Shown piece by piece: positions 10,901 through 39,255 of a stretch of DNA of 64,000 bases. The position numbers and the translations under genes were made by a program. The stretch is taken from contig NC_054886.1 in NCBI RefSeq assembly GCF_018320785.1, positions 4,897,207-4,961,206 of the forward strand, given 5' to 3'. Within the stretch, counting starts at the first letter, position 1. Each line of letters begins with the position of its first letter. The stretch is from Cheilinus undulatus. Taxonomy: Eukaryota; Chordata; Actinopteri; Labriformes; Labridae. The notes beneath the pieces were generated by a model, which saw only the letters and a list, made by a program, of their open reading frames with translations, was not told the origin of the DNA and ran no database searches.

Positions 10901-12966
10901 TTGCATACATTTCTGAAAAGGGACTCTGATCCCAAGCAGCTGAGTCACAAAGAAGAGTGCAAACTGCCCTCGCAGCACAATCTTAATGAATCTGTGCCTG
11001 GATGCTGACCAGCTGTATACACACTCGGTTCACCCTGACCTTCTGCAATGAAGACAGCGTCTCTTTGGGGATCAGGGAGGAGTATTACACTATTATCATG
11101 GAGAAATTTTCACCTTCAGGATCTCTGCTCTAGAATTATTTTCACAGTTACCAACCTTACCTTCCATCTTAACGACTCATTTTCACTAATGTACCTGAAA
11201 CCTGGTAGAAGGTGAACAAAACCAAAAAAATAAATAATCTAAGTCCAAAAATATTGTTAGTTCATGTCTTTGGCAGAAGCATACTCACAGACATGTAAAA
11301 CCTTTCTTTAGAGATGAGTTAGAAACAGGGATGAGAGAGTTGGGGAGAGACATGTGGGAAAGGAGTCGAAGGCTGGACTTCTACCCTGGTCGCCTGTGTT
11401 CATGGAGCGCAACCTAACCATGAAGCCGTCTCTGAATCTTTTGATGATATTAAATACTGTCAATGGTGTCTTATTCAATGTCTTTGCAGTTTTACGTTGT
11501 GGAACGTTTTACTGAAATTGTTCCACATTTTTTAGAAATGGTTTTTCTGAGATTGGTGAAAAGATAAGTTACTTCTGAGGGACTCTGCCTCTCTAAAATG
11601 CTCCTTTTATACCCAGTCATGTTCCTAACCTGATGCCAATGAACCTAATTATTTGCAAAATGCTCCTCCAGCTGTTTTTCAGCACTTACTTTTCCAGCCT
11701 TTAGTTGCCTCGTCCCTTCTTTTTTGGGATGTGTTGCTGCCATCAAATTCAGAGTGCGCTAATAATTTCATTAAATAGTAAAATGTCTCAGTTTCAACAT
11801 CTGATATGTTGTTTATGTTCTAATGTGAATAAAATATGAGTTTATGAGATTTGCAAATCATTACATTCTGTTTTTATTTACATTCTGCACCGTGTCCCAA
11901 GTTTTTTGGAACTGGGGCTGCACCCCCCAAGCCTGGGGCATGCAAAAAGGCCTGGGTTAGGTCTTGAGTTGGATTCAAACATCATATTTGAATAAATAAA
12001 ATGAAGAGTGAAGAGAAGCCTGTTTTACTTTTCTGGCCCTTTGAGTCTAGGCCCTGACAAGTATCTAAAATTACTAAAAAAAAAAAAAGAAAACTAAAAT
12101 GAACACCAAAACTTACATAAACTTAACTTAAGTAAAGCCAAACTAACAAACCAGCAGTAAAAACTGAACTAAAGTTGAAACCAAAAAGTGAAAACTGAAT
12201 AGAAATTAAACAAATGAAGATTTTAAAACTGTTTTAACCTTGGTCTAGCATCCGTAGATTTTAAAATGCACAGATGATCACTCTATCTGTTTTCATATCT
12301 CTACAGGATCCCACCAATGGCTACTACAACGTCCGAGCCTCCACCCATGATGAAGGCCGCCCTGCCTCGCGCTCCACCATGCACTACTCTGACTACCGCT
12401 CCCCTACAGGAACACCAGGGGGCGCTGCATCCATCAGCAGCAGTGCTGGAGGCTCAGGCGCCACGGCCAGCGGTGGAGCTCCCGGCCCCCCTGGCCCCCT
12501 CACCTCCCCTGGCCGCCCACAGGCCTGTTACGACCCCAGACCCCCCTCTAGACTCTCCCACATCAGCTACGCCCAGTTTAACACCTTCACTCGTGGGGGG
12601 CAAAGCCAGCAACCCCCGACAAATCCCGCCCCTGCTGGTGACTTCCCAGGGGACTGCAGCCTCTTGGACTCTACTTCCCAGCTAGCCTACGATAACTACG
12701 GTTACCCATCACATTACCAGACCTACCGTATGGGCTTCGCCCCCTCCAGCCTGGCCCCGCTCGAGGCCGGCCCATCCTATGAAATGTACGGGGTGGGATC
12801 CGGAGTAGGGGGCCCAGGGGTCAGCGTAAGTCCTGGGGGCCCTGCTCCCCCTGGATCAGAGACTGGACTTGGGAAGTACGGCAGCTCCACTCGCTTCTCC
12901 TACACCTCGCAACACTCTGACTACTCCCACAGCCGGCACACACAGAGGATGCAGACTCACGTGTGA
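1836..12966 (+). CDS. kirrel1: Kirre-like nephrin-family adhesion molecule 1 (Neph1), 3' part, 4 exons
   Basis: Coding exons are join(1836-1943, 2194-2321, 2638-2715, 12307-12966), about 323 residues. KIRREL1 is a single-pass immunoglobulin-superfamily protein of cell junctions; in vertebrates it works with nephrin and podocin at the kidney slit diaphragm, and its C terminus binds ZO-1. Visible here are the membrane segment (about 20 hydrophobic residues after EEVPVGIIAGG), the basic stop-transfer YRQRKGS, a tail with DIKVETIN, DDIELKSDLRSDTLDTR and DPTNGYYNVRA, and a C-terminal PDZ ligand in RMQTHV. All match KIRREL1 and not KIRREL2 or KIRREL3 as I know them. Splice phases are consistent throughout. 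A Gly/Ser/Pro-rich stretch early in the last exon appears longer than in mammals. The extracellular immunoglobulin exons are outside the window. Whether this is the teleost a or b copy cannot be told. Confidence 0.95.
2194..2321 (+). CDS. kirrel1: kirrel1 exon: membrane-proximal cytoplasmic tail
   Basis: The acceptor is TTCCAG|GT and the donor is TACTCG|GTGAGC. It encodes RRGVTLGKPDIKVETIN followed by an acidic, Ser-rich stretch and ASRMVKAMYS. This corresponds to the human segment with LDIKVET and ATRVMKAIYS. Confidence 0.93.
2638..2715 (+). CDS. kirrel1: kirrel1 exon: 26-residue cytoplasmic segment
   Basis: A phase-0 exon of 78 nt with acceptor CAATCAG|CCC and donor CTAAAG|GTGAGC. It encodes PFKDDIELKSDLRSDTLDTR and QEYDLK, matching the conserved FKDD-DLR-DT-DTREEYEMK block of KIRREL1. 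Confidence 0.93.
3957..4565. mobile_element. Probable non-autonomous DNA transposon remnant
   Basis: The left side reads AGAGGTCATCAACTACATTT followed by AAGGGCCAG. The right side has GGGGGCCGGATGAGGAAC and TTTGGGCCGTCAG. Terminal GGGCC-rich motifs around an AT-rich core are typical of fish hAT-like non-autonomous elements. Intact inverted ends or a target duplication were not found, so the limits are approximate. Confidence 0.35.
5882..6930 (-). mobile_element. Degenerate Tc1-like transposon, 5' side truncated
   Basis: The end at 5882, CAGTGCTTATAAAAGGTTC, resembles the inverted-repeat end of common fish Tc1 elements (CAGTGC then an AAAGTATTC-like phrase). The body reads as Tc1 transposase on the minus strand (6214-6591), and 6600-6930 matches the upstream part of such elements. 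No matching inverted repeat is visible near 6930-6970, so that end looks lost. It sits inside a kirrel1 intron in antisense orientation. Confidence 0.8.
6214..6591 (-). pseudogene. Tc1-like transposase fragment (DDE superfamily)
   Basis: The 125-codon frame includes VLWSHETKMEPF, HTILTVKHGGGSIKLWGCF, FQQHNDPKHTAKAAQKWF and a trailing NVLEW, the hallmark core of Tc1/mariner transposases. In FQQHNDPKHTA the second catalytic Asp is present. The first is replaced: the usual SDE is SHE here. The frame stops before the PDLNPIE motif that should carry the last acidic residue. About 125 residues remain of a usual 340, so it is certainly inactive. Confidence 0.85.
8607..8740 (-). mobile_element. Fragment of the CAGTGTTAAT-ended non-autonomous element
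   Basis: From TCAGTGTTTTTGCCGCTATT to about 8740 the sequence aligns by eye to the reverse complement of the right end of the element at 19939-20415 (shared GCCGCTA, TTAGTCATTT, AACC-TTT and TTTAGTTTTAGT blocks). It is diverged and truncated. Confidence 0.45.
9000..9660 (+). repeat. Degenerate array, GGGAATTT(G/T)TTTGGAAATTT-like units
   Basis: Irregular units containing GGGGAATTT, TTTGCTTGGA, GGAAATTT and TTTTCAGG run for about 660 bp. The reverse-complement type of array is found at 63655-64000 at the other end of the window. It is most likely the expanded interior of a transposable element; no protein is encoded. Confidence 0.6.
10420..10545 (+). pseudogene. Tc1-like transposase fragment
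   Basis: The plus-strand frame reads HTILTVKHGGGSIMLWGCF and then RPVKDEDKMMN, the central GGGS-M-WGCF motif of Tc1-like transposases. Only about 40 recognisable residues are left. Just upstream (10378-10426) the sequence forms an imperfect inverted repeat built from the same GGGGATGGTGT words. Confidence 0.75.
11428..11931. mobile_element. Truncated non-autonomous DNA transposon (same family as 61952-62670)
   Basis: The right end reads AAGTTTTTTGGAACTGGGGC TGCA, preceded by GAGATTTGCAAATCATTACA and a TGTTTTTATTTACATTCTG phrase. Internal blocks such as GACTCTGCCTCTCTAAAA, CTCCTTTTATACC and TTTTCCAGCCTTT recur at 62360-62470. The left end is missing. This is a widespread fish family whose ends read TACAACCCCAATTCCAAAAA. 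Confidence 0.75.
12307..12966 (+). CDS. kirrel1: kirrel1 terminal coding exon with C-terminal PDZ ligand
   Basis: The acceptor is CTACAG|GATCCC in phase 0 and the TGA stop is at 12964-12966 (219 residues). It starts DPTNGYYNVRA. A low-complexity Gly/Ser/Ala/Pro segment follows, then PPSRLSHISYAQFNTFTRG, TSQLAYDNYGYPS, ATRFSYTSQHSDY-like RFSYTSQHSDYSHSR and the end RMQTHV. Several tyrosines in SH2-type settings are kept. The exon is much richer in GC than its surroundings. Confidence 0.96.
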   Translation, partial: DPTNGYYNVRASTHDEGRPASRSTMHYSDYRSPTGTPGGAASISSSAGGSGATASGGAPGPPGPLTSPGRPQACYDPRPPSRLSHISYAQFNTFTRGGQSQQPPTNPAPAGDFPGDCSLLDSTSQLAYDNYGYPSHYQTYRMGFAPSSLAPLEAGPSYEMYGVGSGVGGPGVSVSPGGPAPPGSETGLGKYGSSTRFSYTSQHSDYSHSRHTQRMQTHV

Positions 12967-14339
12967 GACAGAGAAACACCTCACAGTCTTAGAGCATGAG
13001 GACGCATCTTATAAATAGTGTCACACCTTAAAAAACACACAATCATAGAGGAACACGCACACATTTCACACACTAACACGCCCGACAGAACACAAAAACC
13101 ATCACACATGCACAGAGTCAGAAGACCATGCCCGTGAGACAGGGAGGGTGTGAGGAACACAGAGAGGCAAGGAGAGGAAAGACGGAGTTTTAGCGAGACA
13201 GGGAGGGGAAATTCCACACAATTTTGAATTCCCAAACTCCCAATGTGTTTGTATATCAGAGCTCTGAAAGAGCAGACGGCGCAAGTCACAATCAAGACTG
13301 GGAACAAGAGCGAGAACCGGAGAGAGGACGAGAGATCACAGATCTTTGGAGCCCTATAGCTTTTGCTATGAACTGACTTTGTAAATGATGAGAGCGAACG
13401 TCTTAAGGCAAAACTGACTGACTGTCGAATATGGTACACACCGATCGGAAGAAACCTCAACCAAGTGGAAGTCTGACTGGCCGCCATTTTTTTTTCTTTT
13501 TTGCTGGTTGTCTTATCCATGATCATAAAGCACATGTTGACCTTTTGCATCTGACGTTACCATGTCTGTCCCGCCTCAGCTAGGACGGAAAAAGGGGCTT
13601 GTTACCATATGGAAGAATATAAATAAGATGAAACATTGAGAAAAATGGCCCAAATTTACTTGCCATCACAAGAAAACCTTAAAAAAATCTAGAGCTGTAC
13701 TGAAAGTCCAGTGCGACCCACTGGAAACAGCTTCTGAGTCCAGACTTTTGGGTCCAGTTAAAAACCACTGATCTAGATTTTCAACAATTATCTCTAGTTG
13801 CATGTTTGGTAGCCTCAAACGCTTGAAATGTCTGTAGCTGATACCTGAAAATCATTTATTGAAGCATAAAATGAAAGCTAAAGAGCGTCTCAGTTTACAG
13901 CAAAGGCAATGTATCGGCTGATGCTCACAGCCTTTATCCACAGCCAATAGTTCTTGCTCCAGCAGTGCTTGCAACCTCACTTTAGTTTCATCTTTTCAGT
14001 GCTTATCTTTTTTCTAAGTCGCAAAAACTGACTCCTGTTTCCTCAGTTGTAGCCATAATGTTGTTTTAAATAGCCTGGTGTGCTTAATATTTTCCTTTTT
14101 CAAGGAAATATAAAGTTTTAAACTGTATGAGATCTTAGACATAAATGCTTTTTCATCCTAAAAACCTCTGAATGAGCACATTAGAGGACTTGGCCGGATC
14201 ATGAGACCACACACCTGCTAACTGTAGTAACACAAGATCTCAGAGAAACTCGCGTGACAAAACGTGACCGCAGAAGTAGAAGATGATAAACACTCAACAA
14301 CATACAGATTACACATGAGAAAGCATTTTTCAGTGAGCT

Positions 14340-14810
14340 TTAAAGAGGACATATGCAAAAAAATCAATTTTCAGGCTTTTCTAACAAAATATGTACCCCT
14401 GGCCTGTCCACAATCCCCTCAAATAACAGAACCCTCCCCCAGCCCACCTTTCTCCACCTTTCAGAAAATGTGTGCTGAAGCAAGCCGTTCTCAGATTTTC
14501 CCCTCGTGATGTCATGTGGGGAGTTAGCCCCGCCCCTAGGTTCTGTTGCCCCTCCCCTCTTGGAAGAAAGTTCCACCTTCCTCTCCTGATTGGATCTGGA
14601 GAGCCACATCCATTAAGCCACATCCATTTCCTGAAAGGGGCGTGGCGTCAGACAGCTCAGTAACATTTAAAGCCACACAAAAAAAGCAGCTCACTCTGAG
14701 CAGTGCTGAAACAGAGAGGTTTTTAGACATGCAAAAATCCTATACTGGGGTGTTTTTTTCAGCAATAGGCATGTTTTGGGGACTGCTGAGACCAATTTAG
14801 ATAAATTAAT
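14340..14810. repeat. Dispersed fish repeat inside the kirrel1 3' UTR
   Basis: The segment begins AAAGAGGACATATGCAAAAA and includes GAAAATGTGTGCTGAAGCAA, CGTGATGTCATGTGGGGAG, CCCCGCCCCTAGG and AAAGGGGCGTGGCGTCAGAC, ending near GTTTTGGGGACTGCTGAGAC. These phrases are familiar from an interspersed repeat in teleost genomes. I could not assign it to a class. It is more GC-rich than the surrounding UTR. Confidence 0.5.
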
Positions 14811-16755
14811 AATTAATTACCCCAAAAACCTGTAACATGAATACCATTAGTTTCTCAAAGTATCAGTGCAAACATATAAAGATAACTCAGTCAAATCCAG
14901 TTCCATTCCTGCCTTTCTTGCTATTATTTAAGAGTTTTTTAGACACAGGAGGGTGGATAAAAACCTCCACTGGTGTTGTGCATTAAAGTTGCAGCAAAAT
15001 AATAAAGAGGAGAAGAGTAAGGATGGCTGGAATGAAGGGAGAGTTGTGTTCTCTTTGTAACCTGTGAAAAATGCTTGGTGATGCAACCTGGTCTGCTCAG
15101 GTGTTGGCTCAAAGGATCTAGAATCGTAAATATCAAACATTTTACGATTTAGGGTTGGGGAGGCTCTGAGCTGTAAAATAATCATTGCAAAACCACATAC
15201 TTGAGGATTATTTGGACAAATAATTGTTTTTATTGAGCCTCTGCTTCCTTTCTAATTGTCAGGGGCCACAAATCTAGCCTAAACTCAGGCTTGTAATCAT
15301 GCAGTCAGATCTTATCTGCTGCTGTTTCAGTTGGAAAAGCTGGCATCATACGTCCTGCCTGACTGGCTGATTGGCCAGTGAAGAAGTGGCATTGATAATT
15401 CAACTTAGAGCGCAGAGAGCACCGTAAAAGCTGGACTGCGTAGGTTTTGTGATAGAAACGACCACTACTAGTGCAGAAAATGGTGGCTGTGGGCACAGGC
15501 CCTTGTGGTTTAGATTGTGACCCTGACTACTGGTGACATTCAACCAAATAAGTTGCTGTAAACAGAAAAACATAGATACAAATGCTTCTGTGAGTCCATT
15601 AATATATATGTCCAAGGAGCATATTTTTAATGAAAAAATTAACAAAGAGGTGTTAGCATGTATGCTTTATGAACGGTGACTGTAGGTAGAAAAAAGGCTG
15701 TCTACCATGCAATAATCTGAATAATATCTGAGAGTCTTGCAGCTTTACCTGCATCTGTAAAGATCCTGGTAAGCATCATGCATGGATCCTCTTCTAGTCT
15801 GATTTTTTTGCAAGATTCTCTGCTTTTAAGCACCCTTGAGACAAAATGACACAGTCACCAACATTTATGCAAAGTAGGTTAATCCTATTTAGTTACTTTA
15901 ATGACTCTAAAATTCACCTTTTGGCTAAAAAAGGAAGGTAGCATAATGACAACACAGGTACTTTTGCCATCCGCTGTAGTGGCTGATGTCATGGTTGTCA
16001 CATGGTTGCAAAAGGTCAATAACTGTAGTATCCCATAATGCCCTTTGGTACATTCCAGCATGCCCGTATGGCGGCGCAGGGATGGGGATTGTGTGTGAGT
16101 CGGGATGGGGTTTGTCATCATTTTGCACTTCATCTACAGTATTCATGCTTAGACGTCCCTTATCTATATCTGTGTATTGTCTTCTTTTTATTTGCACACT
16201 TGACTAGAGCTTTGTATTCTATTTTTTAACATTACAGAATTATTTTTGTCAATGTAAAACATGTAAATGTGTATGTATGGACCAAAACATGAGTGCACAT
16301 AACTTGGGAGTTTGCCTGGGCGATTCCATTGAGACAGGGTGAAGAGTTGTGCCAACAGAAGATCCTAAATGCAGGATTGATTTCCCACAAGGAGGGTATA
16401 TCAGTGTATAAAAGACAACCTAGTGCCAAGTGTTCATGTTGTTCTTCACCTTAGACCATGTATATGCAGTAGAAGCTCCTTCTATTGGTGACTGTTGCTT
16501 TACAAACCAGGCTTCGGGGGCCTTGAGTCATTCCCAGACGTTTTCGTAGGCTGGAGCCTTTTTCTCTGAGCCCTTAACTTCACGCCTGGTGCAGACAGAG
16601 AGAAAACACAGATGTTGGGTTTAGAACTGAGTGGCCTTATAGGGGAACATGTCGTGCATTTCCATTTTGAATCATTCCTCATCGTCTGTCTGCCAAAACG
16701 GCCAGAGGAGAATGTGTATGGAGAGGTTCAATGAAGGCTTGTCCACAATATTGAC

Positions 16756-16965
16756 ATGTAGTAGTGTATGACTGTGACTGTGTGGGTGTGCGAGCGTGTG
16801 AGAGAGAGAGAGAGAGTTCAAGAGGGAGTGTGTGGGCGTAGGCGCGCACATCGATTTGTACAGTGTGTTTGTATAGATGTGTGAATGGCTGCGTGTGTAT
16901 GGGAGGCGGACTGTAAACGCGAGTATTCAGTATGTTTGTGCGTGTGCATGTCTGTGTCAAAGTGT
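16756..16965. repeat. GT-rich tract with a (GA)8 microsatellite
   Basis: The tract has alternating TGTG/GTGTG words around a pure GA run at 16800-16816. It lies in the distal kirrel1 3' UTR. Open frames on the minus strand here are products of the repeat. Confidence 0.7.
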
Positions 16966-17231
16966 GCGGGCGTGAGTTTCAGTATATGTCCATATCATTT
17001 CTCTCACAATCCTGTTACAGTACTTTTATACCTCTGGTAGGACTGTATCCTGTATTATTGTGTCTTTGAATTTAGGAAAATCCAATGTTTATCTTATTGT
17101 ACTGTTCTTCGTAGCAGAGAAAACTGTTCAAAAGATGTACAACGAACGTTATCAAACTCTCATTTTTTAATTTCATTATCTTCAATATTTTTTAAAAATG
17201 GTATGTAATTATTTTTCCACAGTATTACATA

Positions 17232-17237
17232 AATAAA
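17232..17237 (+). terminator. kirrel1: kirrel1 polyadenylation signal AATAAA
   Basis: AATAAAAGCACTG is followed about 35-45 nt later by the T/GT-rich sequence GTCCTCTTTTTGTGTGGGC, the expected downstream element. It is the most convincing signal between the kirrel1 stop and ndufs2. Confidence 0.7.
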
Positions 17238-17629
17238 AGCACTGTTTTTTATAAGAAATATGACTTTGTCCTCTTTTTGTGTGGGCTTAAACACTGTAAG
17301 TATTTATACCAGAGAGTAAGTTCAAGGTGAATATCCACTTGATGTCAAATAACGATCATGTTTGGTTGTTTTTTAAATACAGAATATTTTCATTGGTTTG
17401 TTGGGTTATACGTTGCTAGAACGGGGATGCACGACATTATCTGCATGATATCCAGACTGGCAGTTATTAGTTAATAACAAGCTGCCCATAAGAGGGGTAA
17501 AGAGCTTTCTGAGGCCCAGGGAGTTCAGCAAAATCATGTTCCAGTGTAAATTTTATACATATAAATAATAATATACATGTCAAAAAATACAATGAAAATA
17601 GGATTATATATGCAAAACAGGCAGGAAGT

Positions 17630-18055
17630 GGCAAATGGGCAGAAGAGGTGGGGAAATGGGATATTAAAAGTAGACAAAATGGGTTGAAAGTGGCAAAAAA
17701 AATTGTTTACTGTGGAAAAATGTAAATAAAAAATAACTAAATGCAGTCACAACCGGCAAAAAATCAGCTTAAGAAGTATTGGATGGAGGTCATAAGTGGC
17801 AAATTGGGTCTAGAGAGCCAAAAATAGGAAAACTGGCAATCATAGCAAAAAGCTAGATAAAAGAGTCAAAAACCACGGGAAAAGGGGCAAAAACTGGATA
17901 ATAGTGGACAGATGGGCCACAAGTTGCTATAAGAAGTGGCAAAAGTGGGCTTAAAGCAGTAAAAATGGATTAAAAGTGGCAAAAAAAAAAGAAAAAAGGG
18001 GCAAGAAATTGAAAGTAAGGGCAATGGAAATATATAGACAAAAATAGAGGTTGAC
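17630..18055 (-). repeat. Degenerate array, GGCAAAAGTGG-like units (reverse of 700-1180)
   Basis: Repeated GTGGCAAA, TGGGTT and AAAAGTGGC words are the reverse complement of the TTTTGCCACTTTTAACCC array. It lies in the kirrel1-ndufs2 intergenic region. The flank at 18180-18236 (AAGAGCCACAAATCATCAC and ATCACTGGGTTAA) may be the element end. Confidence 0.6.
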
Positions 18056-18239
18056 AATTAAAGCCCACTGTAACGGTGTGGGGAACAAACTGATTGATGT
18101 GACTTGCAATAGATAATTTCTGAGGTCAAAGTTTCTCTTTTTAAGGTTTTCTAGGGGGACAATATTTCAAATTCAGACATAAAAGAGCCACAAATCATCA
18201 CAGAAGAGCCCAAACGCTGAGTATCACTGGGTTAAGTGC

Positions 18240-18356
18240 CCTGTGCGACTTTGCCTCTTGCCGATAGATGGCAGCACACATTTTGAACCCCTCACGCGCA
18301 ACAACAAAGGAAGAAGCACCGCTAAGTCACCGGCCAGAGGTTGTCTAACAGCCAAG
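18240..18356 (+). promoter_or_regulatory. ndufs2: ndufs2 proximal promoter / 5' UTR with a YY1 site over the start codon
   Basis: The intergenic gap after kirrel1 ends here, with GC content rising toward the start codon. The sequence AAGATGGCGGC at 18354-18364 is a consensus YY1 site (AAnATGGCGGC) that includes the ATG itself. YY1 sites in this position are well known in housekeeping and nuclear-encoded mitochondrial genes. The transcription start is not visible from sequence alone. Confidence 0.55.
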
Positions 18357-38667
<20,311 letters not shown>

Positions 38668-38816
38668 CGTGATGCTGCTAACCTGTTTGTCACCTAAAGA
38701 GGATTCAATCTCTGCGTCATACAACTGTTAGTCAGGTTCTCTTCCTGTTCACTATCTGCTTGTAGTGAGGCTTTTCACAGACGACTCTACGTCTGATCAG
38801 TGATGTACAATGTCCA

Positions 38817-38853
38817 AATAAACCTAATAAATATTTTATGACCCAACAATAAA
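38817..38853 (+). terminator. ndufs2: ndufs2 polyadenylation signals
   Basis: Three AATAAA hexamers stand at 38817-38822, 38826-38831 and 38848-38853, followed by GTTGTTCCCCTGCCTGTTT. The 3' UTR would be only about 200 nt. Confidence 0.75.
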
Positions 38854-38899
38854 GTTGTTCCCCTGCCTGTTTCTCTGAAGTAGGATGATCTGTTGTTTT

Positions 38900-39188
38900 A
38901 AATGCTTCATTTCTGGCTCCATTTGTGTGAAAATGTTAAAACATGCTTTCAAACATGACAGTGGAGTGGCCTTCTGGGTTCTTCCTCTGGTTTGGTTTTT
39001 GAAGGGGAGTGGTCTGATGAGATCTTAGACAAATGGACTGAGCGCTCAGACCACAACTTCCCCTCTAGGCTATGAGGTACGCAGCAGTTTTCACCAGAGG
39101 AAAGAGAAAAAGCCACCCAGAAGTCGTCGTGTTTGCCGTTAGCCAGACGCCGAAGGAGCCCGTTTGTCCGTGTTGAGCCTGTGCTGCC
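38900..39188 (+). promoter_or_regulatory. fcer1g: Likely fcer1g promoter and 5' UTR
   Basis: Only about 330 bp separate the last ndufs2 polyadenylation signal from the fcer1g ATG. The block contains ACCACAA at 39050-39056, a RUNX consensus in reverse, directly followed by ACTTCCCCTCT, whose complement AGAGGGGAAGT fits ETS/PU.1 sites. A further AGAGGAAAGAG lies about 90 bp upstream of the ATG. GTGGTCTGA and TCAGACCAC form a perfect inverted pair around 39009-39054. Mammalian FCER1G is expressed in myeloid cells under ETS-family control, so the sites are plausible but untested. Confidence 0.45.
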
Positions 39189-39255
39189 ATGGCCGTGTGG
39201 GGCAGGAGCCCGCTGCTGCTCGCCATTCCTCTGTGGATGAGCTTTGGGACAGCTG
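39189..39255 (+). CDS. fcer1g: fcer1g exon 1: signal peptide
   Basis: Residues 1-22 and one base: [20 protein letters not shown] then TA. The start context GCTGCCATGG is strong. The donor is GCTG|GTGAGT, phase 1, the usual phase after a signal-peptide exon. Confidence 0.9.

Larger units (their letters stand above)
2716..12306 (+). other. kirrel1: Large kirrel1 intron (9.6 kb)
   Basis: This intron separates the EYDLK exon from the terminal exon. It holds transposon remnants listed separately (3957-4565, 5882-6930, 8607-8740, 9000-9660, 10420-10545, 11428-11931). No coding exon is recognisable. Two stretches, 7300-7800 and 10760-11080, have higher GC and no visible repeat character; they are the best places to look for conserved regulatory sequence. 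Elsewhere (for example 2720-3950, 4600-5870 and 7820-8600) I see only unremarkable AT-rich sequence. Confidence 0.8.
12967..17255 (+). other. kirrel1: kirrel1 3' untranslated region (about 4.3 kb)
   Basis: No convincing polyadenylation signal was picked out before AATAAA at 17232-17237, so the UTR probably runs to about 17255. It contains a repeat at 14340-14810 and a GT/GA-rich tract near 16760-16960. An antisense open frame at 12981-13550 shows no protein-like pattern. The extent is inferred, not observed from transcripts. Confidence 0.6.

Noticed and set aside
12981-13550. 189-codon antisense open frame in the kirrel1 3' UTR
   Set aside because: No domain, motif or family resemblance; it is Ser/Leu/Cys-rich in a way expected from the complement of purine-rich UTR sequence, and no splice or promoter context supports it.
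18243-18356. In-frame upstream start for ndufs2 adding 38 residues
   Set aside because: The extension is not conserved, would place residues before a typical presequence, and the ATG at 18357 has a much better context and matches other vertebrates.
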